A DNA stretch of 64,000 nt from Rhynchopus euleeides (Eukaryota > Euglenozoa > Diplonemea > Diplonemida > Diplonemidae): assembly GCA_963210315.1 (NCBI GenBank), contig OY723239.1, positions 310,001 through 374,000 of the forward strand. Direction: 5' to 3'. The notes under the pieces are model-generated. The model searched no databases, had not been told where the DNA came from, and worked only from the letters and a program-made list of their open reading frames with translations. Position numbers and translations under genes: made by a program. Below are positions 45,101-59,886 of the stretch, in pieces (position 1 is the stretch's first letter; every line of letters starts with the position of its first letter).

Positions 45101-48100
45101 ACACCCATTTCAGCACTCTCCTGCGGTCGCAAACCTCTGCCTAAGTCCTCAACACCCATTTCAGCACTCTCCTGCAGTCGGACACTTCTGCCTAGGTCCT
45201 AAACACCCATTTCAGCACTCTCCTGCAGTCGCACACCTCTGCCTAAGTCCTCAACACCCATTTCAGCACTCTCCTGCAGTCGCACACCTCTGCCTAAGTC
45301 CTCAACACCCATTTCAGCACTCTCCTGCAGTCGGACACTTCTGCCTAGGTCCTAAACACCCATTTCAGCACTCTCCTGCAGTCGGACACTTCTGCCTAGG
45401 TCCTAAAGACCCATTTCAGCACTCTCCTGCAGTCGCACACCTCTGCCTAAGTCCTCAACACCCATTTCAGCACTCTCCTGCAGTCGGACACTTCTGCCTA
45501 AGTCCTCAACACCCATTTCAGCACTCTCCTGCAGTCGGACACTTCTGCCTAGGTCCTAAACACCCATTTCAGCACTCTCCTGCAGTCGGACACTTCTGCC
45601 TAGGTCCTAAACACCCATTTCAGCACTCTCCTGCAGTCGCACACCTCTGCCTAGGTCCTAAACACCCATTTCAGCACTCTCCTGCAGTCGCACACCTCGG
45701 CCTAAGTCCTCAACACCCATTTCAGCACTCTCCTGCAGTCGGACACTTCTGCCTAGGTCCTAAACACCCATTTCAGCACTCTCCTGCAGTCGCACACCTC
45801 GGCCTAAGTCCTCAACACCCATTTCAGCACTCTCCTGCAGTCGGACACTTCTGCCTAGGTCCTAAACACCCATTTCAGCACTCTCCTGCAGTCGCACACC
45901 TCTGCCTAGGTCCTAAACACCCATTTCAGCACTCTCCTGCAGTCGCACACCTCTGCCTAAGTCCTCAACACCCATTTCAGCACTCTCCTGCAGTCGGACA
46001 CTTCTGCCTAGGTCCTAAACACCCATTTCAGCACTCTCCTGCAGTCGGACACTTCTGCCTAGGTCCTAAAGACCCATTTCAGCACTCTCCTGCAGTCGCA
46101 CACCTCTGCCTAAGTCCTCAACACCCATTTCAGCACTCTCCTGCAGTCGGACACTTCTGCCTAAGTCCTCAACACCCATTTCAGCACTCTCCTGCAGTCG
46201 GACACTTCTGCCTAGGTCCTAAACACCCATTTCAGCACTCTCCTGCAGTCGGACACTTCTGCCTAGGTCCTAAACACCCATTTCAGCACTCTCCTGCAGT
46301 CGCACACCTCTGCCTAGGTCCTAAACACCCATTTCAGCACTCTCCTGCAGTCGCACACCTCGGCCTAAGTCCTCAACACCCATTTCAGCACTCTCCTGCA
46401 GTCGGACACTTCTGCCTAGGTCCTAAACACCCATTTCAGCACTCTCCTGCAGTCGGACACTTCTGCCTAGGTCCTAAACACCCATTTCAGCACTCTCCTG
46501 CAGTCGGACACTTCTGCCTAGGTCCTAAACACCCATTACAGCACTCTCCTGCGGTCGCAAACCTCTGCCTAAGTCCTCAACACCCATTTCAGCACTCTCC
46601 TGCAGTCGGACACTTCTGCCTAGGTCCTAAACACCCATTTCAGCACTCTCCTGCAGTCGCACACCTCTGCCTAAGTCCTCAACACCCATTTCAGCACTCT
46701 CCTGCAGTCGCACACCTCTGCCTAAGTCCTCAACACCCATTTCAGCACTCTCCTGCAGTCGGACACTTCTGCCTAGGTCCTAAACACCCATTTCAGCACT
46801 CTCCTGCAGTCGGACACTTCTGCCTAGGTCCTAAAGACCCATTTCAGCACTCTCCTGCAGTCGCACACCTCTGCCTAAGTCCTCAACACCCATTTCAGCA
46901 CTCTCCTGCAGTCGGACACTTCTGCCTAAGTCCTCAACACCCATTTCAGCACTCTCCTGCAGTCGGACACTTCTGCCTAGGTCCTAAACACCCATTTCAG
47001 CACTCTCCTGCAGTCGGACACTTCTGCCTAGGTCCTAAACACCCATTTCAGCACTCTCCTGCAGTCGGACACCTCTGCCTAGGTCCTAAACACCCATTTC
47101 AGCACTCTCCTGCAGTCGGACACTTCTGCCTAAGTCCTCAACACCCATTTCAGCACTCTCCTGCAGTCGGACACTTCTGCCTAGGTCCTAAACACCCATT
47201 TCAGCACTCTCCTGCAGTCGGACACCTCTGCCTAGGTCCTAAACACCCATTTCAGCACTCTCCTGCAGTCGCACACCTCGGCCTAAGTCCTCAACACCCA
47301 TTTCAGCACTCTCCTGCAGTCGGACACTTCTGCCTAGGTCCTAAACACCCATTTCAGCACTCTCCTGCAGTCGCACACCTCTGCCTAGGTCCTAAACACC
47401 CATTTCAGCACTCTCCTGCAGTCGCACACCTCTGCCTAAGTCCTCAACACCCATTTCAGCACTCTCCTGCAGTCGGACACTTCTGCCTAGGTCCTAAACA
47501 CCCATTTCAGCACTCTCCTGCAGTCGGACACTTCTGCCTAGGTCCTAAACACCCATTTCAGCACTCTCCTGCAGTCGCACACCTCTGCCTAAGTCCTCAA
47601 CACCCATTTCAGCACTCTCCTGCAGTCGGACACTTCTGCCTAGGTCCTAAACACCCATTTCAGCACTCTCCTGCAGTCGGACACTTCTGCCTAAGTCCTC
47701 AACACCCATTTCAGCACTCTGCTGCAGTCGGACACTTCTGCCTAGGTCCTAAACACCCATTTCAGCACTCTCCTGCAGTCGGACACTTCTGCCTAGGTCC
47801 TAAACACCCATTTCAGCACTCTCCTGCAGTCGCACACCTCTGCCTAGGTCCTAAACACCCATTTCAGCACTCTCCTGCAGTCGCACACCTCGGCCTAAGT
47901 CCTCAACACCCATTTCAGCACTCTCCTGCAGTCGGACACTTCTGCCTAGGTCCTAAACACCCATTTCAGCACTCTCCTGCAGTCGCACACCTCTGCCTAG
48001 GTCCTCAACACCCATTTCAGCACTCTCCTGCAGTCGCACACCTCTGCCTAAGTCCTCAACACCCATTTCAGCACTCTCCTGCAGTCGGACACTTCTGCCT

Positions 48101-51100
48101 AGGTCCTAAACACCCATTTCAGTACTCTCCTGCAGTCGGACACTTCTGCCTAGGTCCTAAACACCCATTTCAGCACTCTCCTGCAGTCGGACACTTCTGC
48201 CTAGGTCCTAAACACCCATTTCAGCACTCTCCTGCAGTCGCACACCTCTGCCTAGGTCCTAAACACCCATTTCAGCACTCTCCTGCAGTCGCACACCTCT
48301 GCCTAAGTCCTCAACACCCATTTCAGCACTCTCCTGCAGTCGCACACCTCTGCCTAAGTCCTCAACACCCATTTCAGCACTCTCCTGCAGTCGGACACTT
48401 CTGCCTAGGTCCTAAACACCCATTTCAGCACTCTCCTGCAGTCGGACACTTCTGCCTAGGTCCTAAACACCCATTTCAGTACTCTCCTGCAGTCGGACAC
48501 TTCTGCCTAGGTCCTAAACACCCATTTCAGCACTCTCCTGCAGTCGGACACTTCTGCCTAGGTCCTAAACACCCATTTCAGTACTCTCCTGCAGTCGGAC
48601 ACTTCTGCCTAGGTCCTAAACACCCATTTCAGCACTCTCCTGCAGTCGGACACTTCTGCCTAGGTCCTAAACACCCATTTCAGTACTCTCCTGCAGTCGG
48701 ACACTTCTGCCTAGGTCCTAAACACCCATTTCAGCACTCTCCTGCAGTCGCACACCTCTGCCTAGGTCCTAAACACCCATTTCAGCACTCTCCTGCAGTC
48801 GCACACCTCTGCCTAAGTCCTCAACACCCATTTCAGCACTCTCCTGCAGTCGGACACTTCTGCCTAGGTCCTAAACACCCATTTCAGCACTCTCCTGCAG
48901 TCGGACACTTCTGCCTAGGTCCTAAACACCCATTTCAGCACTCTCCTGCGGTCGCAAACCTCTGCCTAAGTCCTCAACACCCATTTCAGCACTCTCCTGC
49001 AGTCGGACACTTCTGCCTAGGTCCTAAACACCCATTTCAGCACTCTCCTGCAGTCGCACACCTCTGCCTAAGTCCTCAACACCCATTTCAGCACTCTCCT
49101 GCAGTCGCACACCTCTGCCTAAGTCCTCAACACCCATTTCAGCACTCTCCTGCAGTCGGACACTTCTGCCTAGGTCCTAAACACCCATTTCAGCACTCTC
49201 CTGCAGTCGGACACTTCTGCCTAGGTCCTAAAGACCCATTTCAGCACTCTCCTGCAGTCGCACACCTCTGCCTAAGTCCTCAACACCCATTTCAGCACTC
49301 TCCTGCAGTCGGACACTTCTGCCTAAGTCCTCAACACCCATTTCAGCACTCTCCTGCAGTCGGACACTTCTGCCTAGGTCCTAAACACCCATTTCAGCAC
49401 TCTCCTGCAGTCGGACACTTCTGCCTAGGTCCTAAACACCCATTTCAGCACTCTCCTGCAGTCGCACACCTCTGCCTAGGTCCTAAACACCCATTTCAGC
49501 ACTCTCCTGCAGTCGCACACCTCGGCCTAAGTCCTCAACACCCATTTCAGCACTCTCCTGCAGTCGGACACTTCTGCCTAGGTCCTAAACACCCATTTCA
49601 GCACTCTCCTGCAGTCGGACACTTCTGCCTAGGTCCTAAACACCCATTTCAGCACTCTCCTGCAGTCGCACACCTCTGCCTAGGTCCTAAACACCCATTT
49701 CAGCACTCTCCTGCAGTCGGACACTTCTGCCTAGGTCCTAAACACCCATTTCAGCACTCTCCTGCAGTCGGACACTTCTGCCTAGGTCCTAAACACCCAT
49801 TTCAGCACTCTCCTGCAGTCGGACACTTCTGCCTAGGTCCTAAACACCCATTTCAGCACTCTCCTGCAGTCGGACACTTCTGCCTAGGTCCTAAACACCC
49901 ATTTCAGCACTCTCCTGCAGTCGGACACTTCTGCCTAGGTCCTAAACACCCATTTCAGCACTCTCCTGCAGTCGCACACCTCTGCCTAAGTCCTCAACAC
50001 CCATTTCAGCACGCTCCTGCAGTCGGACACTTCTGCCTAGGTCCTAAACACCCATTTCAGCACTCTCCTGCAGTCGGACACTTCTGCCTAGGTCCTAAAC
50101 ACCCATTTCAGCACTCTCCTGCAGTCGGACACTTCTGCCTAAGTCCTCAACACCCATTTCAGCACTCTCCTGCAGTCGGACACTTCTGCCTAGGTCCTAA
50201 ACACCCATTTCAGCACTCTCCTGCAGTCGGACACTTCTGCCTAGGTCCTAAACACCCATTTCAGCACTCTCCTGCAGTCGCACACCTCTGCCTAAGTCCT
50301 CAACACCCATTTCAGCACTCTCCTGCAGTCGGACACTTCTGCCTAGGTCCTAAACACCCATTTCAGCACTCTCCTGCAGTCGGACACTTCTGCCTAGGTC
50401 CTAAACACCCATTTCAGCACTCTCCTGCAGTCGGACACTTCTGCCTAGGTCCTAAACACCCATTTCAGCACTCTCCTGCAGTCGGACACTTCTGCCTAGG
50501 TCCTAAACACCCATTTCAGCACTCTCCTGCAGTCGCACACCTCTGCCTAAGTCCTCAACACCCATTTCAGCACGCTCCTGCAGTCGGACACTTCTGCCTA
50601 GGTCCTAAACACCCATTTCAGCACTCTCCTGCAGTCGGACACTTCTGCCTAGGTCCTAAACACCCATTTCAGCACTCTCCTGCAGTCGGACACTTCTGCC
50701 TAAGTCCTCAACACCCATTTCAGCACTCTCCTGCAGTCGGACACTTCTGCCTAGGTCCTAAACACCCATTTCAGCACTCTCCTGCAGTCGGACACTTCTG
50801 CCTAGGTCCTAAACACCCATTTCAGCACTCTCCTGCAGTCGCACACCTCTGCCTAAGTCCTCAACACCCATTTCAGCACTCTCCTGCAGTCGGACACTTC
50901 TGCCTAGGTCCTAAACACCCATTTCAGCACTCTCCTGCAGTCGGACACTTCTGCCTAGGTCCTAAACACCCATTTCAGCACTCTCCTGCAGTCGGACACT
51001 TCTGCCTAGGTCCTAAACACCCATTTCAGCACTCTCCTGCAGTCGGACACTTCTGCCTAGGTCCTAAACACCCATTTCAGCACTCTCCTGCAGTCGCACA

Positions 51101-54100
51101 CCTCTGCCTAAGTCCTCAACACCCATTTCAGCACGCTCCTGCAGTCGGACACTTCTGCCTAGGTCCTAAACACCCATTTCAGCACTCTCCTGCAGTCGGA
51201 CACTTCTGCCTAGGTCCTAAACACCCATTTCAGCACTCTCCTGCAGTCGGACACTTCTGCCTAGGTCCTAAACACCCATTTCAGCACTCTCCTGCAGTCG
51301 GACACTTCTGCCTAGGTCCTAAACACCCATTTCAGCACTCTCCTGCAGTCGCACACCTCTGCCTAAGTCCTCAACACCCATTTCAGCACTCTCCTGCAGT
51401 CGGACACTTCTGCCTAGGTCCTAAACACCCATTTCAGCACTCTCCTGCAGTCGGACACTTCTGCCTAAGTCCTCAACACCCATTTCAGCACTCTCCTGCA
51501 GTCGGACACTTCTGCCTAGGTCCTAAACACCCATTTCAGCACTCTCCTGCAGTCGGACACTTCTGCCTAGGTCCTAAACACCCATTTCAGCACTCTCCTG
51601 CAGTCGGACACTTCTGCCTAAGTCCTCAACACCCATTTCAGCACTCTCCTGCAGTCGGACACTTCTGCCTAGGTCCTAAACACCCATTTCAGCACTCTCC
51701 TGCAGTCGCACACCTCTGCCTAGGTCCTAAACACCCATTTCAGCACTCTCCTGCAGTCGCACACCTCTGCCTAAGTCCTCAACACCCATTTCAGCACTCT
51801 CCTGCAGTCGGACACTTCTGCCTAGGTCCTAAACACCCATTTCAGCACTCTCCTGCAGTCGGACACTTCTGCCTAGGTCCTAAACACCCATTTCAGCACT
51901 CTCCTGCGGTCGCAAACCTCTGCCTAAGTCCTCAACACCCATTTCAGCACTCTCCTGCAGTCGGACACTTCTGCCTAGGTCCTCAACACCCATTTCAGCA
52001 CTCTCCTGCAGTCGGACACTTCTGCCTAGGTCCTAAACACCCATTTCAGCACTCTCCTGCAGTCGGACACTTCTGCCTAGGTCCTAAACACCCATTTCAG
52101 CACTCTCCTGCAGTCGCACACCTCTGCCTAAGTCCTCAACACCCATTTCAGCACTCTCCTGCAGTCGGACACTTCTGCCTAGGTCCTAAACACCCATTTC
52201 AGCACTCTCCTGCAGTCGGACACTTCTGCCTAAGTCCTCAACACCCATTTCAGCACTCTCCTGCAGTCGGACACTTCTGCCTAGGTCCTAAACACCCATT
52301 TCAGCACTCTCCTGCAGTCGGACACTTCTGCCTAGGTCCTAAACACCCATTTCAGCACTCTCCTGCAGTCGGACACTTCTGCCTAAGTCCTCAACACCCA
52401 TTTCAGCACTCTCCTGCAGTCGGACACTTCTGCCTAGGTCCTAAACACCCATTTCAGCACTCTCCTGCAGTCGGACACTTCTGCCTAGGTCCTAAACACC
52501 CATTTCAGCACTCTCCTGCAGTCGCACACCTCTGCCTAAGTCCTCAACACCCATTTCAGCACTCTCCTGCAGTCGGACACTTCTGCCTAGGTCCTAAACA
52601 CCCATTTCAGCACTCTCCTGCAGTCGGACACTTCTGCCTAGGTCCTAAACACCCATTTCAGCACTCTCCTGCAGTCGGACACTTCTGCCTAGGTCCTAAA
52701 CACCCATTTCAGCACTCTCCTGCAGTCGGACACTTCTGCCTAGGTCCTAAACACCCATTTCAGCACTCTCCTGCAGTCGCACACCTCTGCCTAAGTCCTC
52801 AACACCCATTTGAGCACGCTCCTGCAGTCGGACACTTCTGCCTAGGTCCTAAACACCCATTTCAGCACTCTCCTGCAGTCGGACACTTCTGCCTAGGTCC
52901 TAAACACCCATTTCAGCACTCTCCTGCAGTCGGACACTTCTGCCTAAGTCCTCAACACCCATTTCAGCACTCTCCTGCAGTCGGACACTTCTGCCTAGGT
53001 CCTAAACACCCATTTCAGCACTCTCCTGCAGTCGGACACTTCTGCCTAGGTCCTAAACACCCATTTCAGCACTCTCCTGCAGTCGCACACCTCTGCCTAA
53101 GTCCTCAACACCCATTTCAGCACTCTCCTGCAGTCGGACACTTCTGCCTAGGTCCTAAACACCCATTTCAGCACTCTCCTGCAGTCGGACACTTCTGCCT
53201 AAGTCCTCAACACCCATTTCAGCACTCTCCTGCAGTCGGACACTTCTGCCTAGGTCCTAAACACCCATTTCAGCACTCTCCTGCAGTCGGACACTTCTGC
53301 CTAGGTCCTAAACACCCATTTCAGCACTCTCCTGCAGTCGGACACTTCTGCCTAAGTCCTCAACACCCATTTCAGCACTCTCCTGCAGTCGGACACTTCT
53401 GCCTAGGTCCTAAACACCCATTTCAGCACTCTCCTGCAGTCGCACACCTCTGCCTAGGTCCTAAACACCCATTTCAGCACTCTCCTGCAGTCGCACACCT
53501 CTGCCTAAGTCCTCAACACCCATTTCAGCACTCTCCTGCAGTCGGACACTTCTGCCTAGGTCCTAAACACCCATTTCAGCACTCTCCTGCAGTCGGACAC
53601 TTCTGCCTAGGTCCTAAACACCCATTTCAGCACTCTCCTGCGGTCGCAAACCTCTGCCTAAGTCCTCAACACCCATTTCAGCACTCTCCTGCAGTCGGAC
53701 ACTTCTGCCTAGGTCCTCAACACCCATTTCAGCACTCTCCTGCAGTCGGACACTTCTGCCTAGGTCCTAAACACCCATTTCAGCACTCTCCTGCAGTCGG
53801 ACACTTCTGCCTAGGTCCTAAACACCCATTTCAGCACTCTCCTGCAGTCGCACACCTCTGCCTAAGTCCTCAACACCCATTTCAGCACTCTCCTGCAGTC
53901 GGACACTTCTGCCTAGGTCCTAAACACCCATTTCAGCACTCTCCTGCAGTCGGACACTTCTGCCTAAGTCCTCAACACCCATTTCAGCACTCTCCTGCAG
54001 TCGGACACTTCTGCCTAGGTCCTAAACACCCATTTCAGCACTCTCCTGCAGTCGGACACTTCTGCCTAGGTCCTAAACACCCATTTCAGCACTCTCCTGC

Positions 54101-57100
54101 AGTCGCACACCTCTGCCTAGGTCCTAAACACCCATTTCAGCACTCTCCTGCAGTCGCACACCTCTGCCTAAGTCCTCAACACCCATTTCAGCACTCTCCT
54201 GCAGTCGGACACTTCTGCCTAGGTCCTAAACACCCATTTCAGCACTCTCCTGCAGTCGGACACTTCTGCCTAGGTCCTAAACACCCATTTCAGCACTCTC
54301 CTGCAGTCGGACACTTCTGCCTAAGTCCTCAACACCCATTTCAGCACTCTCCTGCAGTCGGACACTTCTGCCTAGGTCCTAAACACCCATTTCAGCACTC
54401 TCCTGCAGTCGGACACTTCTGCCTAGGTCCTAAACACCCATTTCAGCACTCTCCTGCAGTCGCACACCTCTGCCTAAGTCCTCAACACCCATTTCAGCAC
54501 TCTCCTGCAGTCGGACACTTCTGCCTAGGTCCTAAACACCCATTTCAGCACTCTCCTGCAGTCGGACACTTCTGCCTAGGTCCTAAACACCCATTTCAGC
54601 ACTCTCCTGCGGTCGCAAACCTCTGCCTAAGTCCTCAACACCCATTTCAGCACTCTCCTGCAGTCGGACACTTCTGCCTAGGTCCTAAACACCCATTTCA
54701 GCACTCTCCTGCAGTCGCACACCTCTGCCTAAGTCCTCAACACCCATTTCAGCACTCTCCTGCAGTCGCACACCTCTGCCTAAGTCCTCAACACCCATTT
54801 CAGCACTCTCCTGCAGTCGGACACTTCTGCCTAGGTCCTAAACACCCATTTCAGCACTCTCCTGCAGTCGCACACCTCTGCCTAAGTCCTCAACACCCAT
54901 TTCAGCACTCTCCTGCAGTCGGACACTTCTGCCTAAGTCCTCAACACCCATTTCAGCACTCTCCTGCAGTCGGACACTTCTGCCTAGGTCCTAAACACCC
55001 ATTTCAGCACTCTCCTGCAGTCGGACACTTCTGCCTAGGTCCTAAACACCCATTTCAGCACTCTCCTGCAGTCGCACACCTCTGCCTAGGTCCTAAACAC
55101 CCATTTCAGCACTCTCCTGCAGTCGCACACCTCGGCCTAAGTCCTCAACACCCATTTCAGCACTCTCCTGCAGTCGGACACTTCTGCCTAGGTCCTAAAC
55201 ACCCATTTCAGCACTCTCCTGCAGTCGGACACTTCTGCCTAGGTCCTAAACACCCATTTCAGCACTCTCCTGCAGTCGCACACCTCTGCCTAGGTCCTAA
55301 ACACCCATTTCAGCACTCTCCTGCAGTCGGACACTTCTGCCTAGGTCCTAAACACCCATTTCAGCACTCTCCTGCAGTCGGACACTTCTGCCTAGGTCCT
55401 AAACACCCATTTCAGCACTCTCCTGCAGTCGGACACTTCTGCCTAGGTCCTAAACACCCATTTCAGCACTCTCCTGCAGTCGGACACTTCTGCCTAGGTC
55501 CTAAACACCCATTTCAGCACTCTCCTGCAGTCGGACACTTCTGCCTAGGTCCTAAACACCCATTTCAGCACTCTCCTGCAGTCGCACACCTCTGCCTAAG
55601 TCCTCAACACCCATTTCAGCACGCTCCTGCAGTCGGACACTTCTGCCTAGGTCCTAAACACCCATTTCAGCACTCTCCTGCAGTCGGACACTTCTGCCTA
55701 GGTCCTAAACACCCATTTCAGCACTCTCCTGCAGTCGGACACTTCTGCCTAAGTCCTCAACACCCATTTCAGCACTCTCCTGCAGTCGGACACTTCTGCC
55801 TAGGTCCTAAACACCCATTTCAGCACTCTCCTGCAGTCGGACACTTCTGCCTAGGTCCTAAACACCCATTTCAGCACTCTCCTGCAGTCGCACACCTCTG
55901 CCTAAGTCCTCAACACCCATTTCAGCACTCTCCTGCAGTCGGACACTTCTGCCTAGGTCCTAAACACCCATTTCAGCACTCTCCTGCAGTCGGACACTTC
56001 TGCCTAAGTCCTCAACACCCATTTCAGCACTCTCCTGCAGTCGGACACTTCTGCCTAGGTCCTAAACACCCATTTCAGCACTCTCCTGCAGTCGGACACT
56101 TCTGCCTAGGTCCTAAACACCCATTTCAGCACTCTCCTGCAGTCGGACACTTCTGCCTAAGTCCTCAACACCCATTTCAGCACTCTCCTGCAGTCGGACA
56201 CTTCTGCCTAGGTCCTAAACACCCATTTCAGCACTCTCCTGCAGTCGCACACCTCTGCCTAGGTCCTAAACACCCATTTCAGCACTCTCCTGCAGTCGCA
56301 CACCTCTGCCTAAGTCCTCAACACCCATTTCAGCACTCTCCTGCAGTCGGACACTTCTGCCTAGGTCCTAAACACCCATTTCAGCACTCTCCTGCAGTCG
56401 GACACTTCTGCCTAGGTCCTAAACACCCATTTCAGCACTCTCCTGCGGTCGCAAACCTCTGCCTAAGTCCTCAACACCCATTTCAGCACTCTCCTGCAGT
56501 CGGACACTTCTGCCTAGGTCCTCAACACCCATTTCAGCACTCTCCTGCAGTCGGACACTTCTGCCTAGGTCCTAAACACCCATTTCAGCACTCTCCTGCA
56601 GTCGGACACTTCTGCCTAGGTCCTAAACACCCATTTCAGCACTCTCCTGCAGTCGCACACCTCTGCCTAAGTCCTCAACACCCATTTCAGCACTCTCCTG
56701 CAGTCGGACACTTCTGCCTAGGTCCTAAACACCCATTTCAGCACTCTCCTGCAGTCGGACACTTCTGCCTAAGTCCTCAACACCCATTTCAGCACTCTCC
56801 TGCAGTCGGACACTTCTGCCTAGGTCCTAAACACCCATTTCAGCACTCTCCTGCAGTCGGACACTTCTGCCTAAGTCCTCAACACCCATTTCAGCACTCT
56901 CCTGCAGTCGGACACTTCTGCCTAGGTCCTAAACACCCATTTCAGCACTCTCCTGCAGTCGGACACTTCTGCCTAGGTCCTAAACACCCATTTCAGCACT
57001 CTCCTGCGGTCGCAAACCTCTGCCTAAGTCCTCAACACCCATTTCAGCACTCTCCTGCAGTCGGACACTTCTGCCTAGGTCCTAAAGACCCATTTCAGCA

Positions 57101-59886
57101 CTCTCCTGCAGTCGCACACCTCTGCCTAAGTCCTCAACACCCATTTCAGCACTCTCCTGCAGTCGGACACTTCTGCCTAAGTCCTCAACACCCATTTCAG
57201 CACTCTCCTGCAGTCGGACACTTCTGCCTAGGTCCTAAACACCCATTTCAGCACTCTCCTGCAGTCGGACACTTCTGCCTAGGTCCTAAACACCCATTTC
57301 AGCACTCTCCTGCAGTCGCACACCTCTGCCTAGGTCCTAAACACCCATTTCAGCACTCTCCTGCAGTCGCACACCTCGGCCTAAGTCCTCAACACCCATT
57401 TCAGCACTCTCCTGCAGTCGCACACCTCTGCCTAGGTCCTAAACACCCATTTCAGCACTCTCCTGCAGTCGCACACCTCTGCCTAAGTCCTCAACACCCA
57501 TTTCAGCACTCTCCTGCAGTCGGACACTTCTGCCTAGGTCCTAAACACCCATTTCAGCACTCTCCTGCAGTCGGACACTTCTGCCTAGGTCCTAAACACC
57601 CATTTCAGCACTCTCCTGCAGTCGCACACCTCTGCCTAAGTCCTCAACACCCATTTCAGCACTCTCCTGCAGTCGGACACTTCTGCCTAGGTCCTAAACA
57701 CCCATTTCAGCACTCTCCTGCAGTCGGACACTTCTGCCTAAGTCCTCAACACCCATTTCAGCACTCTCCTGCAGTCGGACACTTCTGCCTAGGTCCTAAA
57801 CACCCATTTCAGCACTCTCCTGCAGTCGGACACTTCTGCCTAGGTCCTAAACACCCATTTCAGCACTCTCCTGCAGTCGCACACCTCTGCCTAGGTCCTA
57901 AACACCCATTTCAGCACTCTCCTGCAGTCGCACACCTCGGCCTAAGTCCTCAACACCCATTTCAGCACTCTCCTGCAGTCGGACACTTCTGCCTAGGTCC
58001 TAAACACCCATTTCAGCACTCTCCTGCAGTCGCACACCTCTGCCTAGGTCCTCAACACCCATTTCAGCACTCTCCTGCAGTCGCACACCTCTGCCTAAGT
58101 CCTCAACACCCATTTCAGCACTCTCCTGCAGTCGGACACTTCTGCCTAGGTCCTAAACACCCATTTCAGTACTCTCCTGCAGTCGGACACTTCTGCCTAG
58201 GTCCTAAACACCCATTTCAGCACTCTCCTGCAGTCGCACACCTCTGCCTAGGTCCTAAACACCCATTTCAGCACTCTCCTGCAGTCGCACACCTCGGCCT
58301 AAGTCCTCAACACCCATTTCAGCACTCTCCTGCAGTCGGACACTTCTGCCTAGGTCCTAAACACCCATTTCAGCACTCTCCTGCAGTCGCACACCTCTGC
58401 CTAGGTCCTCAACACCCATTTCAGCACTCTCCTGCAGTCGCACACCTCTGCCTAAGTCCTCAACACCCATTTCAGCACTCTCCTGCAGTCGGACACTTCT
58501 GCCTAGGTCCTAAACACCCATTTCAGCACTCTCCTGCAGTCGCACACCTCTGCCTAGGTCCTAAACACCCATTTGAGCACTCTCCTGCAGTCGCACACCT
58601 CTGCCTAAGTCCTCAACACCCATTTCAGCACTCTCCTGCAGTCGCACACCTCTGCCTAAGTCCTCAACACCCATTTCAGCACTCTCCTGCAGTCGGACAC
58701 TTCTGCCTAGGTCCTAAACACCCATTTCAGCACTCTCCTGCAGTCGGACACTTCTGCCTAGGTCCTAAACACCCATTTCAGCACTCTCCTGCAGTCGGAC
58801 ACTTCTGCCTAAGTCCTCAACACCCATTTCAGCACTCTCCTGCAGTCGGACACTTCTGCCTAGGTCCTAAACACCCATTTCAGCACTCTCCTGCAGTCGG
58901 ACACTTCTGCCTAGGTCCTAAACACCCATTTCAGCACTCTCCTGCAGTCGGACACTTCTGCCTAGGTCCTAAACACCCATTTCAGCACTCTCCTGCAGTC
59001 GGACACTTCTGCCTAGGTCCTAAACACCCATTTCAGCACTCTCCTGCAGTCGCACACCTCTGCCTAGGTCCTAAACACCCATTTCAGCACTCTCCTGCGG
59101 TCGCAAACCTCTGCCTAAGTCCTCAACACCCATTTCAGCACTCTCCTGCAGTCGGACACTTCTGCCTAGGTCCGAAACACCCATTTCAGCACTCTCCTGC
59201 AGTCGGACACTTCTGCCTAAGTCCTCAACACCCATTTCAGCACTCTCCTGCAGTCGGACACTTCTGCCTAGGTCCGAAACACCCATTTCAGCACTCTCCT
59301 GCAGTCGGACACTTCTGCCTAAGTCCTCAACACCCATTTCGGCACTCTCCTGCAGTCGCACACCTCTGCCTAAGTCCTCAACACCCATTTCAGCACTCTC
59401 CTGCAGTCGGACACTTCTGCCTAGGTCCTAAACACCCATTTCAGCACTCTCCTGCAGTCGGACACTTCTGCCTAAGTCCTCAACACCCATTTCGGCACTC
59501 TCCTGCAGTCGCACACCTCTGCCAAAGTCCTCAACACCCATTTCAGCACTCTCCTGCAGTCGGACACTTCTGCCTAGGTCCTAAACACCCATTTCAGCAC
59601 TCTCCTGCGGTCGCAAACCTCTGCCTAAGTCCTCAACACCCATTTCAGCACTCTCCTGCAGTCGGACACCTCTGCCTAGGTCCTAAACACCCATTTCAGC
59701 ACTCTCCTGCAGTCGGACACTTCTGCCTAAGTCCTCAACACCCATTTCGGCACTCTCCTGCAGTCGCACACCTCTGCCTAAGTCCTCAACACCCATTTCA
59801 GCACTCTCCTGCGGTCGCAAACCTCTGCCTAAGTCCTCAACACCCATTTCAGCACTCTCCTGCAGTCGGACACTTCTGCCTAGGTC

